Part shown: in pieces, positions 1 through 15,798 of the stretch
Layout of the letters: each line of letters starts with the position of its first letter
Numbering within the stretch: position 1 is the stretch's first letter
NCBI RefSeq assembly: GCF_000745175.1
Contig: NZ_JQNI01000002.1
Location: 1,755,001-1,819,000 of the forward strand
Length of the DNA: 64,000 nucleotides
Direction of reading: 5' to 3'
Source: Deinococcus sp. YIM 77859
Lineage (GTDB): Bacteria > Deinococcota > Deinococci > Deinococcales > Deinococcaceae
Notes under the pieces: generated by a model
Databases searched by the model: none
Told to the model about the DNA's origin: nothing
What the model saw: only the letters and a program-made list of their open reading frames with translations
Made by a program: the position numbers and the translations under genes

Positions 1-119
1 AGCAGGGCCAGCCACACGAAGCCCAGGAGGGTCATGGGCAGATCCGTCAGCCGGTCGAGGTGACGAAGCAGCTCCATTCGTTCGCGCCGCAGCCGCTCGG
101 GATCAGGGGGGAGCGTCAT
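1..119 (-). CDS. N-terminus of a membrane protein (partial, cut by left edge)
   Basis: Only the first 39 codons are in the window. The start at 119 is supported by a TACGGT hexamer six bases upstream, the leaderless pattern seen throughout this window. The protein begins with a charged, arginine-rich segment followed by the start of a hydrophobic helix (LLGFVWLALL). The arrangement is reminiscent of small ion-channel-type membrane proteins, but that is a guess. It is divergent from the M24 peptidase gene at 169. Confidence 0.5.
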   Translation of the reverse strand, partial: MTLPPDPERLRRERMELLRHLDRLTDLPMTLLGFVWLAL

Positions 120-168
120 AGGGGCACCGTAGCAACTTCTGTGCCTCGCGGCCCCTTATCCTGCCTCC

Positions 169-1452
169 ATGACGATTGCTTCCCCTCCTCCCCCCGAACG
201 GCTGCGCGGCGCGCTTCGGGGCACTGCGGTGGACGGCTGGCTGCTCTATGACTTCCAGGGCCTCAACCCGCATGCCCGCACCCTGTTGGGTTTGCCCGCC
301 GGCGTGCACCTCACGCGACGATTTTTCCTGTGGGTGCCCCGCGAGGGACCAGTCACGCTGCTTCACCACCACATCGAGGGAGGCACCTGGGCCGCGCTGA
401 CGCGGGGTTGGAACGTCGCCCGGCGCGCCTTTGGATCACACGCGGAGCTGGACGCGGCGCTGCGCGACATGGTGGCCGGCAAGACGGTGGCGATGGAGTA
501 TAGCCCGCAGGGCGCCGTGCCCTACGTGAGCCGGGTGGATGCGGGCACGCTGGAGCGCGTGCGCGCCGCCGGGGCGAAGGTGGTGAGCAGCGCCGACCTG
601 CTTCAGGCTTTTCTGGTGTGGTCACCCGAAGACTTGGCTGCACACCGCCGCGCCGCCGCCGTGCTGATGCGGGCCAAGGACGACGCTTTTCGCCTGCTTC
701 ACGAGCGGCTCAAGGCTGGGGAGCCCGTGACGGAGCTGGAGGCCCAGGCCGTGATCGAGCGCGCCATCGCGCAGGCCGGACTGACGAGCGGTCACCCCGT
801 CAACGTGAGCTTCGGCGCGAACGCCGCCGATCCCCACTATGAACCCGGGGGCGGGCAGAACGCGGCGCTGCATTGGGGCGAGTGCGTGCTCATCGACCTG
901 TGGGCCCAGGAGGAGGGCCGCCCCTTCGCGGACGTGACCTGGGTGGGGTATGCGGGCGAGCCGAGCGCCGAGTACTGGGAAGCGTGGACGGCGGTGCGCG
1001 GCGCACGGGACGCGGCACTCACCCTGCTGCGCGAGCGGTATGGGCGAGAAGGCTGGGGCCGCCTTCAGGGCTGGGAACTCGACCGAGCCGCGCGCGAGGC
1101 GATGGGAGAACCGTGGGCGCGGCACTTCCTGCACCGCACCGGCCATGACCTGGGCGTGCAGCTGCACGGCTCGGGCGCCAACCTCGACGACTACGAGACG
1201 CACGACCTCCGCACCCTCACGCCTGACCTGGCGGTGACGGTAGAACCCGGCACCTACCCGCGCGAACAGGGCTTTGGGATTCGGAGCGAAGTCAATGTCT
1301 TTCTCTCACCCGAAGGGCCGCAGGTGACCACGGACCTTCAGCAGCAGCCTTTCGTGCTGGGCGCGGGCCCTTGGGAGGCGGTGCGGGCGGCCAGTTTCGG
1401 AGCAGCGGCGGGCGCCAAGGCCCCGGAAGGGTGGGCTCTTAAGGACGCCTGA
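169..1452 (+). CDS. M24 family metallopeptidase (Xaa-Pro aminopeptidase-like)
   Basis: A 427-residue protein with a creatinase-like N-terminal domain (about 1-150) and a pita-bread M24 catalytic domain (about 155-400). The five expected metal ligands are visible: Asp in LIDLWAQ, Asp in FADVTW, His in HRTGHDLG, Glu in VEPGTYP and Glu in IRSEVNVF. By family it would remove N-terminal residues preceding proline, using two divalent metal ions in the cytoplasm. The start at 169 follows TATCCT by six bases, so the mRNA is probably leaderless. The exact substrate cannot be read from sequence; a prolidase-like role is possible. Confidence 0.88.
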   Translation: MTIASPPPPERLRGALRGTAVDGWLLYDFQGLNPHARTLLGLPAGVHLTRRFFLWVPREGPVTLLHHHIEGGTWAALTRGWNVARRAFGSHAELDAALRDMVAGKTVAMEYSPQGAVPYVSRVDAGTLERVRAAGAKVVSSADLLQAFLVWSPEDLAAHRRAAAVLMRAKDDAFRLLHERLKAGEPVTELEAQAVIERAIAQAGLTSGHPVNVSFGANAADPHYEPGGGQNAALHWGECVLIDLWAQEEGRPFADVTWVGYAGEPSAEYWEAWTAVRGARDAALTLLRERYGREGWGRLQGWELDRAAREAMGEPWARHFLHRTGHDLGVQLHGSGANLDDYETHDLRTLTPDLAVTVEPGTYPREQGFGIRSEVNVFLSPEGPQVTTDLQQQPFVLGAGPWEAVRAASFGAAAGAKAPEGWALKDA

Positions 1453-1478
1453 AGGCGGCGGACCGTTAGTCTGAGCGT

Positions 1479-2156
<678 letters not shown>

Positions 2157-2210
2157 GCGGACCAAGGGGGCACTCGTCATCCTGAGCCTGTCTGGAGCGG
2201 GCACGGAGGC

Positions 2211-2879
2211 TCAGCCTGCGCCAGCAGCCCGCAGCAGCGCCGTCAGCCCACCCGCAAAGCCGTCGTCAAGGCGCGGCCAAGTCGGCGGGAAGGGCTGGGT
2301 GCGCGTCACGTCGTTGGGCACCACGACCACCTGCAGCCCAGCGGCCAGGGCGGCGGTCGCCCCGTTCAGACTGTCCTCGACCGCCAGGCAGTCCGCCGCC
2401 CGCAGCCCCAGGCGTTCAGTCGCAAGCACGTACAGCTCGGGATCTGGTTTGACCCGGCGCACGTCGTCACGGGTCGCGAGCACCTCGAACAGGGGCAGGA
2501 GGTCATGCTGGGCCAGCCAGCGGGTGACCCAGGTACGGTCGCTGCTTGTCGCCAGGGCCAAGCGCAGGCCCGCAGCCCGCGCCTCTTCAAGCACCCCCCG
2601 CACGCCGGGCCGCAGGTCCTGCTCGGCGATATCAGCCAGGATGCGCTCGTGCAGTCCGGCGCGCACCCGCTCGCGGTTCGCCTGGATCTGCTCGGGCAAG
2701 CCCGCCCAGGGGTCAAAGGCGCCCCAGGTGCCGATGCCGCGCTGCCAGTCCGCCAGGGCGAGTTCGCGCCCGTGTTCGCGGTAGAGCTGCTGCCAGTGGT
2801 GAAATTCACGCGTCTCGGTATCGAGGATGGTGCCGTCGAAATCGAAGACCAGGGCGCGCCAGGGGATGGAGGAAGCCAT
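2211..2879 (-). CDS. HAD-superfamily hydrolase (phosphoglucomutase/phosphatase-like)
   Basis: A 222-residue protein with HAD motif I, DFDGTILDTE, near the N-terminus, a helical cap domain, motif II around ATSSD, a conserved Lys in VKPDPE and the acidic motif VEDSLNG. This is the layout of the beta-phosphoglucomutase/GS1 subgroup, which acts on small phosphorylated metabolites. The ATG at 2879 follows TAGACT by six bases. It is convergent with the SDR gene and divergent from the DedA gene. Confidence 0.88.
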   Translation of the reverse strand: MASSIPWRALVFDFDGTILDTETREFHHWQQLYREHGRELALADWQRGIGTWGAFDPWAGLPEQIQANRERVRAGLHERILADIAEQDLRPGVRGVLEEARAAGLRLALATSSDRTWVTRWLAQHDLLPLFEVLATRDDVRRVKPDPELYVLATERLGLRAADCLAVEDSLNGATAALAAGLQVVVVPNDVTRTQPFPPTWPRLDDGFAGGLTALLRAAGAG

Positions 2880-2955
2880 GGGGTCAGTCTAGGACCACCT
2901 TCACCCCCACTTTCGGTGGACGTTCTGTCTCCCGGCCAATCGGTAGGCTGAGGCC

Positions 2956-3567
<612 letters not shown>

Positions 3568-3600
3568 GGTGTTGCCTGGGGAGTGCGTCTGGCTGCCGCC

Positions 3601-4572
<972 letters not shown>

Positions 4573-4576
4573 ACGG

Positions 4577-5518
<942 letters not shown>

Positions 5519-5621
5519 AACCGGAGCAGTATAGAGGGTTGCTGGGGGGATGGGGCCAGCCCCCTTTGCCGCCCCGCGGTCATTCGGGTCAGCAGGATCC
5601 CAAGCCCCTACACTGCCGTAC

Positions 5622-6923
<1,302 letters not shown>

Positions 6924-6969
6924 ACTCGGCTCAGCCTTGAAAAGCCCCAGCCTGAAGGCCGGAGAACGG

Positions 6970-7527
6970 TCACAGCTCTTCGTCGGCTTCGGGGTCGGCG
7001 TCTCCTCCCGCCACCACCGGCGCGGGCTGAGGGCGCACAAAGCGCAGGTAGTCGAGCCAGGGCGGCGTGTGCCCGAGCTGCCGAATCAGCAGCACAATCT
7101 GCGCGGTGTGCCGGACCTCATGGGTCATCACGTGCCACAGAAGCTGCTCGAGGGTCACCTGGGCACTCGCCGGGTCGTCCTGAACGAGCTTGACCGGCTG
7201 GGAAAGGTCGGGGCTCTGGCCGAGGAAGTCGCGGGTTCGGCGCCCAACCTCCTGCCCGTAGGCGATAATCCAGCTCAGCTCGTACTGTTCGGCATGGGGC
7301 GTGATCCAGTCATGCGGGTACGTACTCGCCACGCTGTCTCCCAGGGCGATGCCGTGTACCCAGTGATCCTCGACATCCACCACATGCAGCAGCAGGTCCT
7401 TGATGTTGTGGAAGCGGTCTCCCTCGATCAGAGGACGGTTGAGATCGGCATCCGGAAGCGCCCGCAGAAAGTTCCACAGCTGCTCACGCGCGCCGGAAAG
7501 ATAAGCGTAGTAGTCGTGGACATTCAT
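6970..7527 (-). CDS. DinB family putative metalloenzyme
   Basis: A 185-residue four-helix DinB-like protein. Three histidines at the expected metal positions are visible: His48 in LLLHVVD, and His136 and His140 in HVMTHEVRH. The DinB superfamily is expanded in Deinococcus and includes thiol-dependent transferases, but most members are biochemically uncharacterised. A GGGAG Shine-Dalgarno precedes the ATG, with TATGCT a few bases further up, giving a very short leader. The C-terminus is acidic. Confidence 0.85.
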   Translation of the reverse strand: MNVHDYYAYLSGAREQLWNFLRALPDADLNRPLIEGDRFHNIKDLLLHVVDVEDHWVHGIALGDSVASTYPHDWITPHAEQYELSWIIAYGQEVGRRTRDFLGQSPDLSQPVKLVQDDPASAQVTLEQLLWHVMTHEVRHTAQIVLLIRQLGHTPPWLDYLRFVRPQPAPVVAGGDADPEADEEL

Positions 7528-7587
7528 GGGCAGCTCCCAGCATACCCCGCTGGCTCACGAAACTCTGAGGACTATTTCGCATAGAAC

Positions 7588-8586
7588 TCACGCGCTCTTC
7601 ATGTGGGTTGTGCAGGGCGCGAGCCGAGCGGGGGCGGCCAGCAGGGGAGCCAACACCTGGGCCACATCCTCCACCGTGTTCACCCGAACGAGGGCGTCCC
7701 GCAGCTCAGGATGATCGGGCAGGTACTGCGGCAGCACCTTGCGCAGGGGCCGCACGCTGAAGACGCCAAACCGGTCGGGGCCATAGAACGAGACGTGCAG
7801 CTCCGCGTGTCGCAGGGCTGTCTGGGCCCGCTCCTGGGCACTGGGAAGCGTTCCTTCCCCCTGGGACAACATGCGGAAAATCCAGGGGTTTCCCACGGCA
7901 CCGCGCCCGATCATCACCGCCGCCACACCCGTCTTGAGGCGGGCCCGGGCCTGCGCAGCGGTCTTTACGTCGCCGCTTCCCACCACCGGCACGTTCACGG
8001 CGGCGGCAACGCGGCCAATTGCGTCCCAGTCGGCTTCACCCGTATAGCGCTGAACACTGGTCCGCCCATGAACCGTGATGAGCGCTGCCCCGGCGGCTGC
8101 CAGCCCCTGGGCGATCTCCACGCTGCGGTCCGTGTCCCAACCCAGGCGAATCTTGGCACTCACGTCAAGCCGGGTCGCCTCCCGCATCGCCCGCACAAGC
8201 GTGTAGGCCACCTCTGGCGTCTGAAGAAGGCAGGCACCGCCACGGCCTCTCACCTTGGGCACCGGACAGCCCAAGTTGAGGTCAAGGGCGGCGGGCGCAA
8301 ACCAAGCCTCCGCACGCGCCGCAGCCTGCGCGAGAATCTCGGGTTCAGCTCCGAACAGCTGCACCACCCGCCGGGTCTCGCCGGGGTAGGGACGGCCCAG
8401 CGTGAGGTTCTCTGTCTCGCCGCCCAGCACCAGGCCACGGGCGCTGATCATCTCGCTGACGGTCCACAGGGCCCCCTGTTCGGCGGCGAGCTGCCGCATA
8501 GGCGCGTCGCTGTACCCTGCCATCGGCGCGAGCACCGCACCCGGACGGGAAAGGTGACGGGCATAGAAACCAGGAGCGCTCGTCAT
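7588..8586 (-). CDS. tRNA-dihydrouridine synthase
   Basis: An FMN-dependent Dus-family TIM barrel of about 332 residues. It reduces uridine to dihydrouridine in tRNA D-loops. Key motifs are [11 protein letters not shown] at the N-terminus, LNLGCPVPK with the catalytic cysteine, [15 protein letters not shown] and the FMN-binding GSGD and MIGRGA. The start at 8586 rather than the ATG at 8619 is chosen because TACCCT lies six bases upstream. Assignment to a specific Dus subfamily would need a tree. Confidence 0.92.
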   Translation of the reverse strand: MTSAPGFYARHLSRPGAVLAPMAGYSDAPMRQLAAEQGALWTVSEMISARGLVLGGETENLTLGRPYPGETRRVVQLFGAEPEILAQAAARAEAWFAPAALDLNLGCPVPKVRGRGGACLLQTPEVAYTLVRAMREATRLDVSAKIRLGWDTDRSVEIAQGLAAAGAALITVHGRTSVQRYTGEADWDAIGRVAAAVNVPVVGSGDVKTAAQARARLKTGVAAVMIGRGAVGNPWIFRMLSQGEGTLPSAQERAQTALRHAELHVSFYGPDRFGVFSVRPLRKVLPQYLPDHPELRDALVRVNTVEDVAQVLAPLLAAPARLAPCTTHMKSA

Positions 8587-8747
8587 CCCGCCAGGGTAGC
8601 GCGGCTCTTCCCCCTCCACGTGAAGTCCGCCTCAAGTCTCCTGGGCGGGCGGCTTCACGCCCGAAACGGCGAAGGGGCAGTATGCTGCTCGTAGTCCGGC
8701 CTATCTTCCTCTGCTCATCCCCGCCCGCCGGACGGGAGGCTCAGACC

Positions 8748-9272
<525 letters not shown>

Positions 9273-9282
9273 ACTCCTTCTC

Positions 9283-10032
9283 GTGATCGTGAAATACGGC
9301 GGAAACGCCATGAAGAGTGTGGAGTTGCGCCGAGCCGTCGCGGGAGAGATCGCGGCGCTGCGCTCGGGGATGCCGGTTGTGGTGGTGCACGGCGGCGGAC
9401 CGGTGATCGAACGCGAACTCGCGCGGCGGGGCATCACCAGCGAATTCAGAAACGGCCTGCGGGTGACCAGCCCCGAGGCGATGGACGCGATTGAGATGGC
9501 CCTCGCGCAGCTCAATAAGCAGCTCAGCCAGGACGTAGGCGGTGCCGTGGGCCTGCTGGGGCGCGACAGCGAGCTGCTGGTGGCTGAGGTGCAAGACCCC
9601 GCGCTGGGCCGAGTGGGGCGGGTCACCCGCGTGAATACCGGTCTGCTCAGGGCGCTGCTGGGTGCCGGCATCACACCGGTGGTGGGCTGCGTGGCCCTTG
9701 GCCCGGACGGCGAGGCGCTGAACGTGAACGCGGACACCGCCGCCGGAGCCGTGGCCGGAGCCCTGGGAGAAGGCATCGTCTTTCTCACCGATGTTGACGG
9801 CGTCTACCGCGCCTACCCTGACCCCGATAGCCTCGCGCCCCACCTCACCCGCGCCGAGGCCGAGGCCGGGATGGCGGCAGGCTGGATCGCGGGAGGCATG
9901 ATTCCCAAGGTTCGCGCCGCACTGGACGCTCTCGATGCGGGCGCTCCCTTTGCCGTGATCGCGAGCGGCACGAACCCCGGGGTGCTGGCGGCCGCCGTGC
10001 GGGGAGAGGCGGGAACACGGGTCACGCCCTAA
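9283..10032 (+). CDS. argB: Acetylglutamate kinase
   Basis: A 249-residue amino-acid kinase. The N-terminal VKYGGNAM, the substrate loop [16 protein letters not shown] and the C-terminal TDVDGVY are typical of ArgB, which phosphorylates N-acetylglutamate in arginine synthesis. A LysZ-type role on LysW-bound aminoadipate is the main alternative, since Deinococcus uses the aminoadipate route for lysine. The start is GTG, with TAGACT seven bases upstream overlapping the stop codon of the GNAT gene. Confidence 0.88.
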   Translation: MIVKYGGNAMKSVELRRAVAGEIAALRSGMPVVVVHGGGPVIERELARRGITSEFRNGLRVTSPEAMDAIEMALAQLNKQLSQDVGGAVGLLGRDSELLVAEVQDPALGRVGRVTRVNTGLLRALLGAGITPVVGCVALGPDGEALNVNADTAAGAVAGALGEGIVFLTDVDGVYRAYPDPDSLAPHLTRAEAEAGMAAGWIAGGMIPKVRAALDALDAGAPFAVIASGTNPGVLAAAVRGEAGTRVTP

Positions 10033-10055
10033 GACACGGGCTTTCACCGGGGCCC

Positions 10056-11161
<1,106 letters not shown>

Positions 11162-11165
<4 letters not shown>

Positions 11166-11686
11166 TCTGCCCCCGCCGCCGGATGGCCCTCGAAAAAGGG
11201 GGCGTCGAGCACCGCTTGGGTCTGTTGCTGCCGAAAGGCGTTCAGCCGTTCCCGCACGGCCTCATCCGTGGTGGCGAGCAGGGCGGCGGCAAAGAGGGCG
11301 GCATTTTTCGCTCCAGCCTGGCCGATGGCAAAGGTGGCCACTGGAATTCCGGCGGGCATCTGCACGATGCTCAGGAGGCTATCCTGACCCGAAAGCGCGC
11401 GGGACTGAACGGGCACGCCCAAGACCGGGACGCGCGTAAAGGCGGCGAGCATCCCCGGCAGATGGGCCGCGCCCCCCGCTCCCGCGATGACGCACGCAAA
11501 GTTCAGGCGCTCAGCCCTCGCGGCATAGCGGGAGAGCAGCTGCGGCGTGCGGTGGGCCGACAACACCCGCACCTCGTAGGGCACCGCCAGGTCACGCAGC
11601 ACCTCCAGCGCGCCCTGCATGGTGTCGAAATCGCTGCGGCTGCCCATCACTACGCCCACGCGGGGTTCCCCTTGTCCGTCCGTCAC
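11162..11686 (-). CDS. purE: N5-carboxyaminoimidazole ribonucleotide mutase
   Basis: A 174-residue class I PurE that rearranges N5-CAIR to CAIR. The signature [13 protein letters not shown], the conserved SAHRTP loop and [11 protein letters not shown] are present. It starts with GTG at 11686, seven bases after TAGCAT. It is the first gene of the purEK pair. Confidence 0.95.
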
Positions 11687-11903
11687 GGCCCGTATGCTAG
11701 CGGGTCGAGGCGGCCTGGGGTACGTTGAGCCAGGCTTCGGGACGTGAACTGGTCACAGGTGGAACGCGCCGCGCACTCGGGCCGCCGGTTCCCTCGCCGG
11801 CCACGCGGGCTGGAGGGCGGCCTACATCTTCACCCCGAGAAAGACATGCTGGAGACCAGGGTACGGCTGGAGCGGGGCCAGGCCCATGCGCTACCTTCAC
11901 CCC

Positions 11904-13058
11904 ATGATCCCCGAGTACGACTGGCTGTATGCGCGTACCCGCGCGGGCCGCCAACGGGGACCGCAGGGGGCACGGGCGCTGCTGGATAGGCTCGGCGCCC
12001 CCGATGCGCGTTTTTCCTCCATTCGCGTGGTGGGCACGAACGGCAAGGGCAGCAGTTGCGCGATGCTGGAAGCCGGGCTCCTCGCCTGCGGAGCGCGGGT
12101 GGGCCGCTTTACCAGCCCTCACCTCCAGCGCTACGAGGAACGCATCCGGGTGGACGGCCAGGAGCTGGATCCGGCACGCACCGCCGCCTTTATCGCCTGG
12201 GCGCAGGCGCAGGCGCCGAACGCCGCCTTTTTCGACCTCACGCTGGCCCTCGCCGCACAGGTCTTTGCCGAGGACGGCGTGCAGGTCGCTGTGATGGAGG
12301 CCGGAGTTGGAGGCGTTTCAGACGCGACGCAGGCCCTGCACAACGTTACGGCTGTTGCCCTGACGAATGTCGCCCTCGACCACGTGGCGACCCTGGGGCC
12401 AACCCTGCGTGACATCGCTCTTGACAAGGCCCGCGCCGCCCGTCCCGGCGTCCCCCTGCTGACGACTGCAACAGGGGAAGCGCTCGAGGTGGTGCGCGAC
12501 GTGGCCGCCGAGGTGGGTGCACTCCTGTACACGCCGGACACACACCCCGCCCTCTTTGCCCTCCCCCACCCACCGCGTCTGGCCGGTGCCCACCAGCAGG
12601 CCAATGCCGCCCTCGCTGCCGCCACCCTCCGCACGCTGGGCTATCCACAGGGGGTGGAAGCTGCCCTGCAAGCAACGTACCCCGCCCGCTTGGAAAGCTT
12701 CGAAGTCGGTGGGAAAACCGTCTTGCTCGACGGTGCTCACAACCCGCATGCCACCCGTGCCCTCGCTGCCAGCGTGCCGCACGCCGACGTGCTGCTGTTT
12801 GGGAATCTCGCTCGCAAGGACACGGCAGCCACCCTTGTTCCGCTGCTCGCTGCAGCGCCCGTGCGGGTCTTCACCGCCCCGGGCAACCTGGCCACGCCCC
12901 CCGCTGACCTCGCCGCCCAGTACGGCGGTGAGGCGGTCAGCGACCCCGCCCAGGCGCTGGCCCGCGCTCTGGCGCTCACGCCGCCTGGCGGAACACTGCT
13001 CGTCGCGGGCAGCCTGTACCTGGCGGGAACAGTGCGCGACAGCCTCACCGCCCGGTAG
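11904..13058 (+). CDS. folC: Folylpolyglutamate/dihydrofolate synthase
   Basis: A Mur-ligase-like enzyme of about 384 residues that adds glutamates to folates, and in many bacteria also glutamates dihydropteroate. The P-loop VVGTNGKGSS, the folate-site TSPHLQRYEERI, the EAGVGGVSDAT motif and the C-terminal LDGAHNPHA are all present. The ATG at 11904 follows TACCTT by six bases, so I prefer it over an ATG at 11886. It ends 64 bases before the tRNA-Lys gene. Confidence 0.93.
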   Translation: MIPEYDWLYARTRAGRQRGPQGARALLDRLGAPDARFSSIRVVGTNGKGSSCAMLEAGLLACGARVGRFTSPHLQRYEERIRVDGQELDPARTAAFIAWAQAQAPNAAFFDLTLALAAQVFAEDGVQVAVMEAGVGGVSDATQALHNVTAVALTNVALDHVATLGPTLRDIALDKARAARPGVPLLTTATGEALEVVRDVAAEVGALLYTPDTHPALFALPHPPRLAGAHQQANAALAAATLRTLGYPQGVEAALQATYPARLESFEVGGKTVLLDGAHNPHATRALAASVPHADVLLFGNLARKDTAATLVPLLAAAPVRVFTAPGNLATPPADLAAQYGGEAVSDPAQALARALALTPPGGTLLVAGSLYLAGTVRDSLTAR

Positions 13059-13080
13059 GTGGGTCGGGAGGGTCAGGGCC

Positions 13081-13109
13081 TTGACAGCTTCAGGGCATCT
13101 TCCTATACT
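13081..13109 (+). promoter_or_regulatory. Sigma-70-type promoter of tRNA-Lys
   Basis: TTGACA at 13081-13086 and TATACT at 13104-13109 with a 17-bp spacer, 12 bp upstream of the mature tRNA. This is the best consensus promoter in the window. It lies outside the integrated element, so the element leaves tRNA expression intact. Confidence 0.93.
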
Positions 13110-13116
13110 CCCTTCT

Positions 13117-13231
<115 letters not shown>

Positions 13232-13248
13232 TGCCTCACCCGCTGACA

Positions 13249-13317
13249 TGGGCCAGGGGGCCGGACGTGGGCCAAACGTGGCCCATTCATGTTTGGGCGC
13301 TGTACAGATATGGGCCA
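13249..13317. other. Putative integrase arm-type sites, left arm
   Basis: The heptamer TGGGCCA occurs at 13249, 13268 and 13311, and inverted at 13279. The middle pair forms a 21-bp unit at 13267-13287 that recurs exactly at 27063-27083 by the other end. Such sites flanking a core are the layout of lambda-type attP arms. This is inference from pattern only. Confidence 0.5.
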
Positions 13318-13407
13318 GGTCTTCCGGCGAAGGGGAAGACCCGGCCCCCTCTTTCGCACAAAAACACGCGCGAAAAAAACCCAGCCGTGTATACCCCCTA
13401 AAAATCT

Positions 13408-13589
13408 GGGGACTTTGGGGACCCAAGCCCGTTTATGCCGTCTGGCACGGTAAAAACATGCGCCCCCACGAAAAAAGCAGTTGGGGACTCAAGTCTAAAA
13501 AGCCGCGCCCAGACGGGGAAAATCAGAGTCCCCAATTTTGCCCCCCGTGGGGACTGAGTGGGGACTCTGGCCGCCTTCGACTGGGGACG
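13408..13589. repeat. GGGGAC iteron-like repeats in the left non-coding end
   Basis: The stretch between attL and the integrase stop has no gene. It holds seven copies of a GGGGAC(T/C/G) core: 13408, 13417, 13483, 13549, 13560 and 13583 on the plus strand, and 13526 inverted as GAGTCCCC. A-rich runs lie between them. The same core is tandemly repeated inside the primase gene at 22330-22442. Possible roles are replication-initiator binding or copy control. Confidence 0.55.
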
Positions 13590-13595
13590 CGGCCC

Positions 13596-14903
13596 CTACG
13601 CCCGGCGCGGGCCGCCCTTCCTGGTCCTGCCGTAGGGCTTCCGGCCTGCCGATGCTTCCGCCTTCGCCTGGCCCTCTTTCTTCGCCGTGTCCCCCCGAAG
13701 GGCGGCCAGGTCCAGCGTCATGCCGCGCATCTTGTCCGGCAGGGCATGGGCGTAGATGTTCAGGGTTGTACTTGTCTGCGCGTGCCCCAGGTGGGCGGCC
13801 ACGGTCACCACGTCCCGCCCGTGGGCCAGGTGGAAGGTCGCCACGCTGTGCCGCAGCGCGTGGGGGCTCAGCAGCGGCACCCCAGCCGCCTCGCACACCC
13901 GGCGCATGGTGTGCCGAGCTGTGTCCTGCCGCATGGGCCGCCCGTCCACACTGGGAAAGATGGGCGCATGTGGGGCGAGCCCCTCCCCCCGGTAGCCCTG
14001 CTCTGCCCGCGCTTCGAGGGCCACCCGCCGCCGCATGTCTTCGATGATGGCCGCCGCTTCTGCGGGCACGTACACCCGCCGCGCCCCCGCCGCCGTCTTG
14101 GGCTGGCCGGTGTACGCCTTCCCTTCGAACTCGCTCCGGGTCTTCGAGACGGTCACGAAGCCGCCCCCTTCCCCGTCCGGCTGGAAGTCTTCCCAGGTCA
14201 GGGCCAGGGCCTCGCCGATACGCAGCCCGGTATAGGCCAGAAAGGCCAGGGGCAGCGCCCAGCGGTCCCGTAGAGCTGCCTCGATAAAGCGCCCCAGCTC
14301 CTCTGGGGTAAAGGCTTTTACCTTCGCCGCTCCTTCGCGCTTCGCTCGCACAGGCCGGGCATGCTGTGCGGGGTTGTCTCTCAGCAGGCCGTCCGCTATG
14401 GCCCGCTTGTACGCGCCGGACAGCAGTACGTGAATCTGTCGCTGGCCGCTGTACTCGAGGGGCTGCCGCTTCTTCCCGGTCAGGGGGTCTTCCCGCGCTT
14501 CCCCCAGGGCGGCGAAGTAAGACCGCAGGGCTGGGGGCGTGAGGCCTGCCGCCCGCTTCGCGCCCAGGTAGGGCAGGATGTGCCGCTCATAGAGCTTCCG
14601 GTTATTCCACAGCGTTCGTGGGGCCCAGCTTCCAGCTTTTGCCGCCATGTACTCAGTCAGCATCTCCGAGACGGTCAGCCGGTCAGACACGGGCCGCTTG
14701 CCTTCCTGCGCTTCCTTCTGCGCGGCGATAATGGCCCGCTGCGCTTCCGTCCGGGTTCTCACGGTCCCCCCCAGTCTGGCCCGCGTGCCGTCCGGGTATT
14801 CGACCCGCACGCGCCAGCGAAAGCGGCCCGAAGGTAACTCTTCGACCGTCCCCGCGTGCCAGCCGTTCCGGCCCTTTGCCCTGCTTTCCCCCTTCGCCGT
14901 CAT
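13596..14903 (-). CDS. Tyrosine-type site-specific integrase
   Basis: A 435-residue tyrosine recombinase. It has a basic N-terminal arm-binding region, a SAM-like core-binding domain (about 75-180) and a catalytic domain with Arg228 (TGLRIGEAL), His348 and Arg351 (SPHALRHSVA), His374 (HLGH) and nucleophile Tyr384 (NIYAHAL). The C-terminal tail is Lys/Arg-rich. The start at 14903 is supported by TAGGCT seven bases upstream. A TGGGCCA heptamer overlaps the start codon, so self-regulation is conceivable. It reads toward attL and catalyses integration into tRNA-Lys by inference. Confidence 0.95.
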   Translation of the reverse strand: MTAKGESRAKGRNGWHAGTVEELPSGRFRWRVRVEYPDGTRARLGGTVRTRTEAQRAIIAAQKEAQEGKRPVSDRLTVSEMLTEYMAAKAGSWAPRTLWNNRKLYERHILPYLGAKRAAGLTPPALRSYFAALGEAREDPLTGKKRQPLEYSGQRQIHVLLSGAYKRAIADGLLRDNPAQHARPVRAKREGAAKVKAFTPEELGRFIEAALRDRWALPLAFLAYTGLRIGEALALTWEDFQPDGEGGGFVTVSKTRSEFEGKAYTGQPKTAAGARRVYVPAEAAAIIEDMRRRVALEARAEQGYRGEGLAPHAPIFPSVDGRPMRQDTARHTMRRVCEAAGVPLLSPHALRHSVATFHLAHGRDVVTVAAHLGHAQTSTTLNIYAHALPDKMRGMTLDLAALRGDTAKKEGQAKAEASAGRKPYGRTRKGGPRRA

Positions 14904-15030
14904 GGCCCACAGCCTAAGGCGAAGCCGGAAGAAAGACGCTGTGACCGGACAATGTAGGGCAGCGGGTCACAGCGGGCCGGAGTTGTGCCGTGCTGAGAGG
15001 ACAGCCCTCAGAGGGCAGGAAGGGGGGGCT

Positions 15031-15798
15031 TCACGACCCCGGCCCGCTTTCCTCTTCGCCGTCACCTACCACGGCCAGCAGGTCACGCACGCTTGCCAGC
15101 ACGCGCCCCGTCACCAGGGCCTCGAAGGGGGCCAGGTTGCCGCCGTTGGCTTCCTCTAGCGCCGCGTAATACTCTGCCCGCCCCGTCACGGGAATAAGGG
15201 CCGGGGGATAGCCCGCCCGAATCAGGAGAAGGTTCATCAGCAGCCGCGCCGTGCGCCCGTTCCCATCAATGAAGGGGTGAACGGCGACCAGGCCGTAATG
15301 CGCGCGGGCGGCCAGGATGACCGGGTGAACCTCGCTCGCCTGGGTGTTCAGGTCCGCGATCAGCTCGCCCATCAGGTCCGGCACCTTGAGGGGGTTGGGG
15401 AAGATGCGCGAGGAACCCACCACCCGCACGCGGTCCCGCCGGTACACCCCGGCGTCATCGGATTGAATGCCGGTCAGGATGGTCCGGTGAAGGGCCAGCA
15501 CGTCATCTTCACTCAGCGGGGCGGGCTGGGCCGCCATGCGGCGCATGAGCCGCCACGCCTCCCGGTGGTTCACTGCTTCCAGGTGTTCTCTCAGGGGGTG
15601 CCCGCTGACCGTCACGCCGTCCAGCAGCACTGCTTTCGTTTCCGCCAGGCTCAGCGTGTTGCCCTCTATCGCGTTGCTGTTGTACGTCTGCGAAACTTCC
15701 CAATCCGCTTCGATGCTGGCCCGGAGAGACGCGGGCAGCGGGTACGCCTTCAGCCGGGCATTCAGGGTGTCTACCTCATGCAGGAGGTCAGCCGTCAC
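15031..15798 (-). CDS. Fic/DOC family protein (probable AMPylator, class II autoinhibited)
   Basis: A 255-residue protein with the full Fic motif HPFIDGNGRTAR at 174-185. An N-terminal inhibitory-helix motif with Ser41, Glu45-Gly46 and Asn47 (SNAIEGN) is characteristic of class II Fic proteins, whose glutamate blocks ATP binding. By family it would transfer AMP, or another nucleotide, to a protein target. It starts with GTG and overlaps the 3' end of the HTH gene by 11 bp, so the two form an operon resembling a toxin-antitoxin or regulatory pair. Confidence 0.9.
   Translation of the reverse strand: MTADLLHEVDTLNARLKAYPLPASLRASIEADWEVSQTYNSNAIEGNTLSLAETKAVLLDGVTVSGHPLREHLEAVNHREAWRLMRRMAAQPAPLSEDDVLALHRTILTGIQSDDAGVYRRDRVRVVGSSRIFPNPLKVPDLMGELIADLNTQASEVHPVILAARAHYGLVAVHPFIDGNGRTARLLMNLLLIRAGYPPALIPVTGRAEYYAALEEANGGNLAPFEALVTGRVLASVRDLLAVVGDGEEESGPGS

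Noticed and set aside
9283..10032. LysZ-type aminoadipate kinase instead of ArgB
   Set aside because: Not excluded, but no lysW or lysX-type gene is adjacent, so the commoner annotation is kept.
11697..11903. Open frames in the gap between purE and folC
   Set aside because: No recognisable start signal or domain. The stretch seems to hold only the two promoters.
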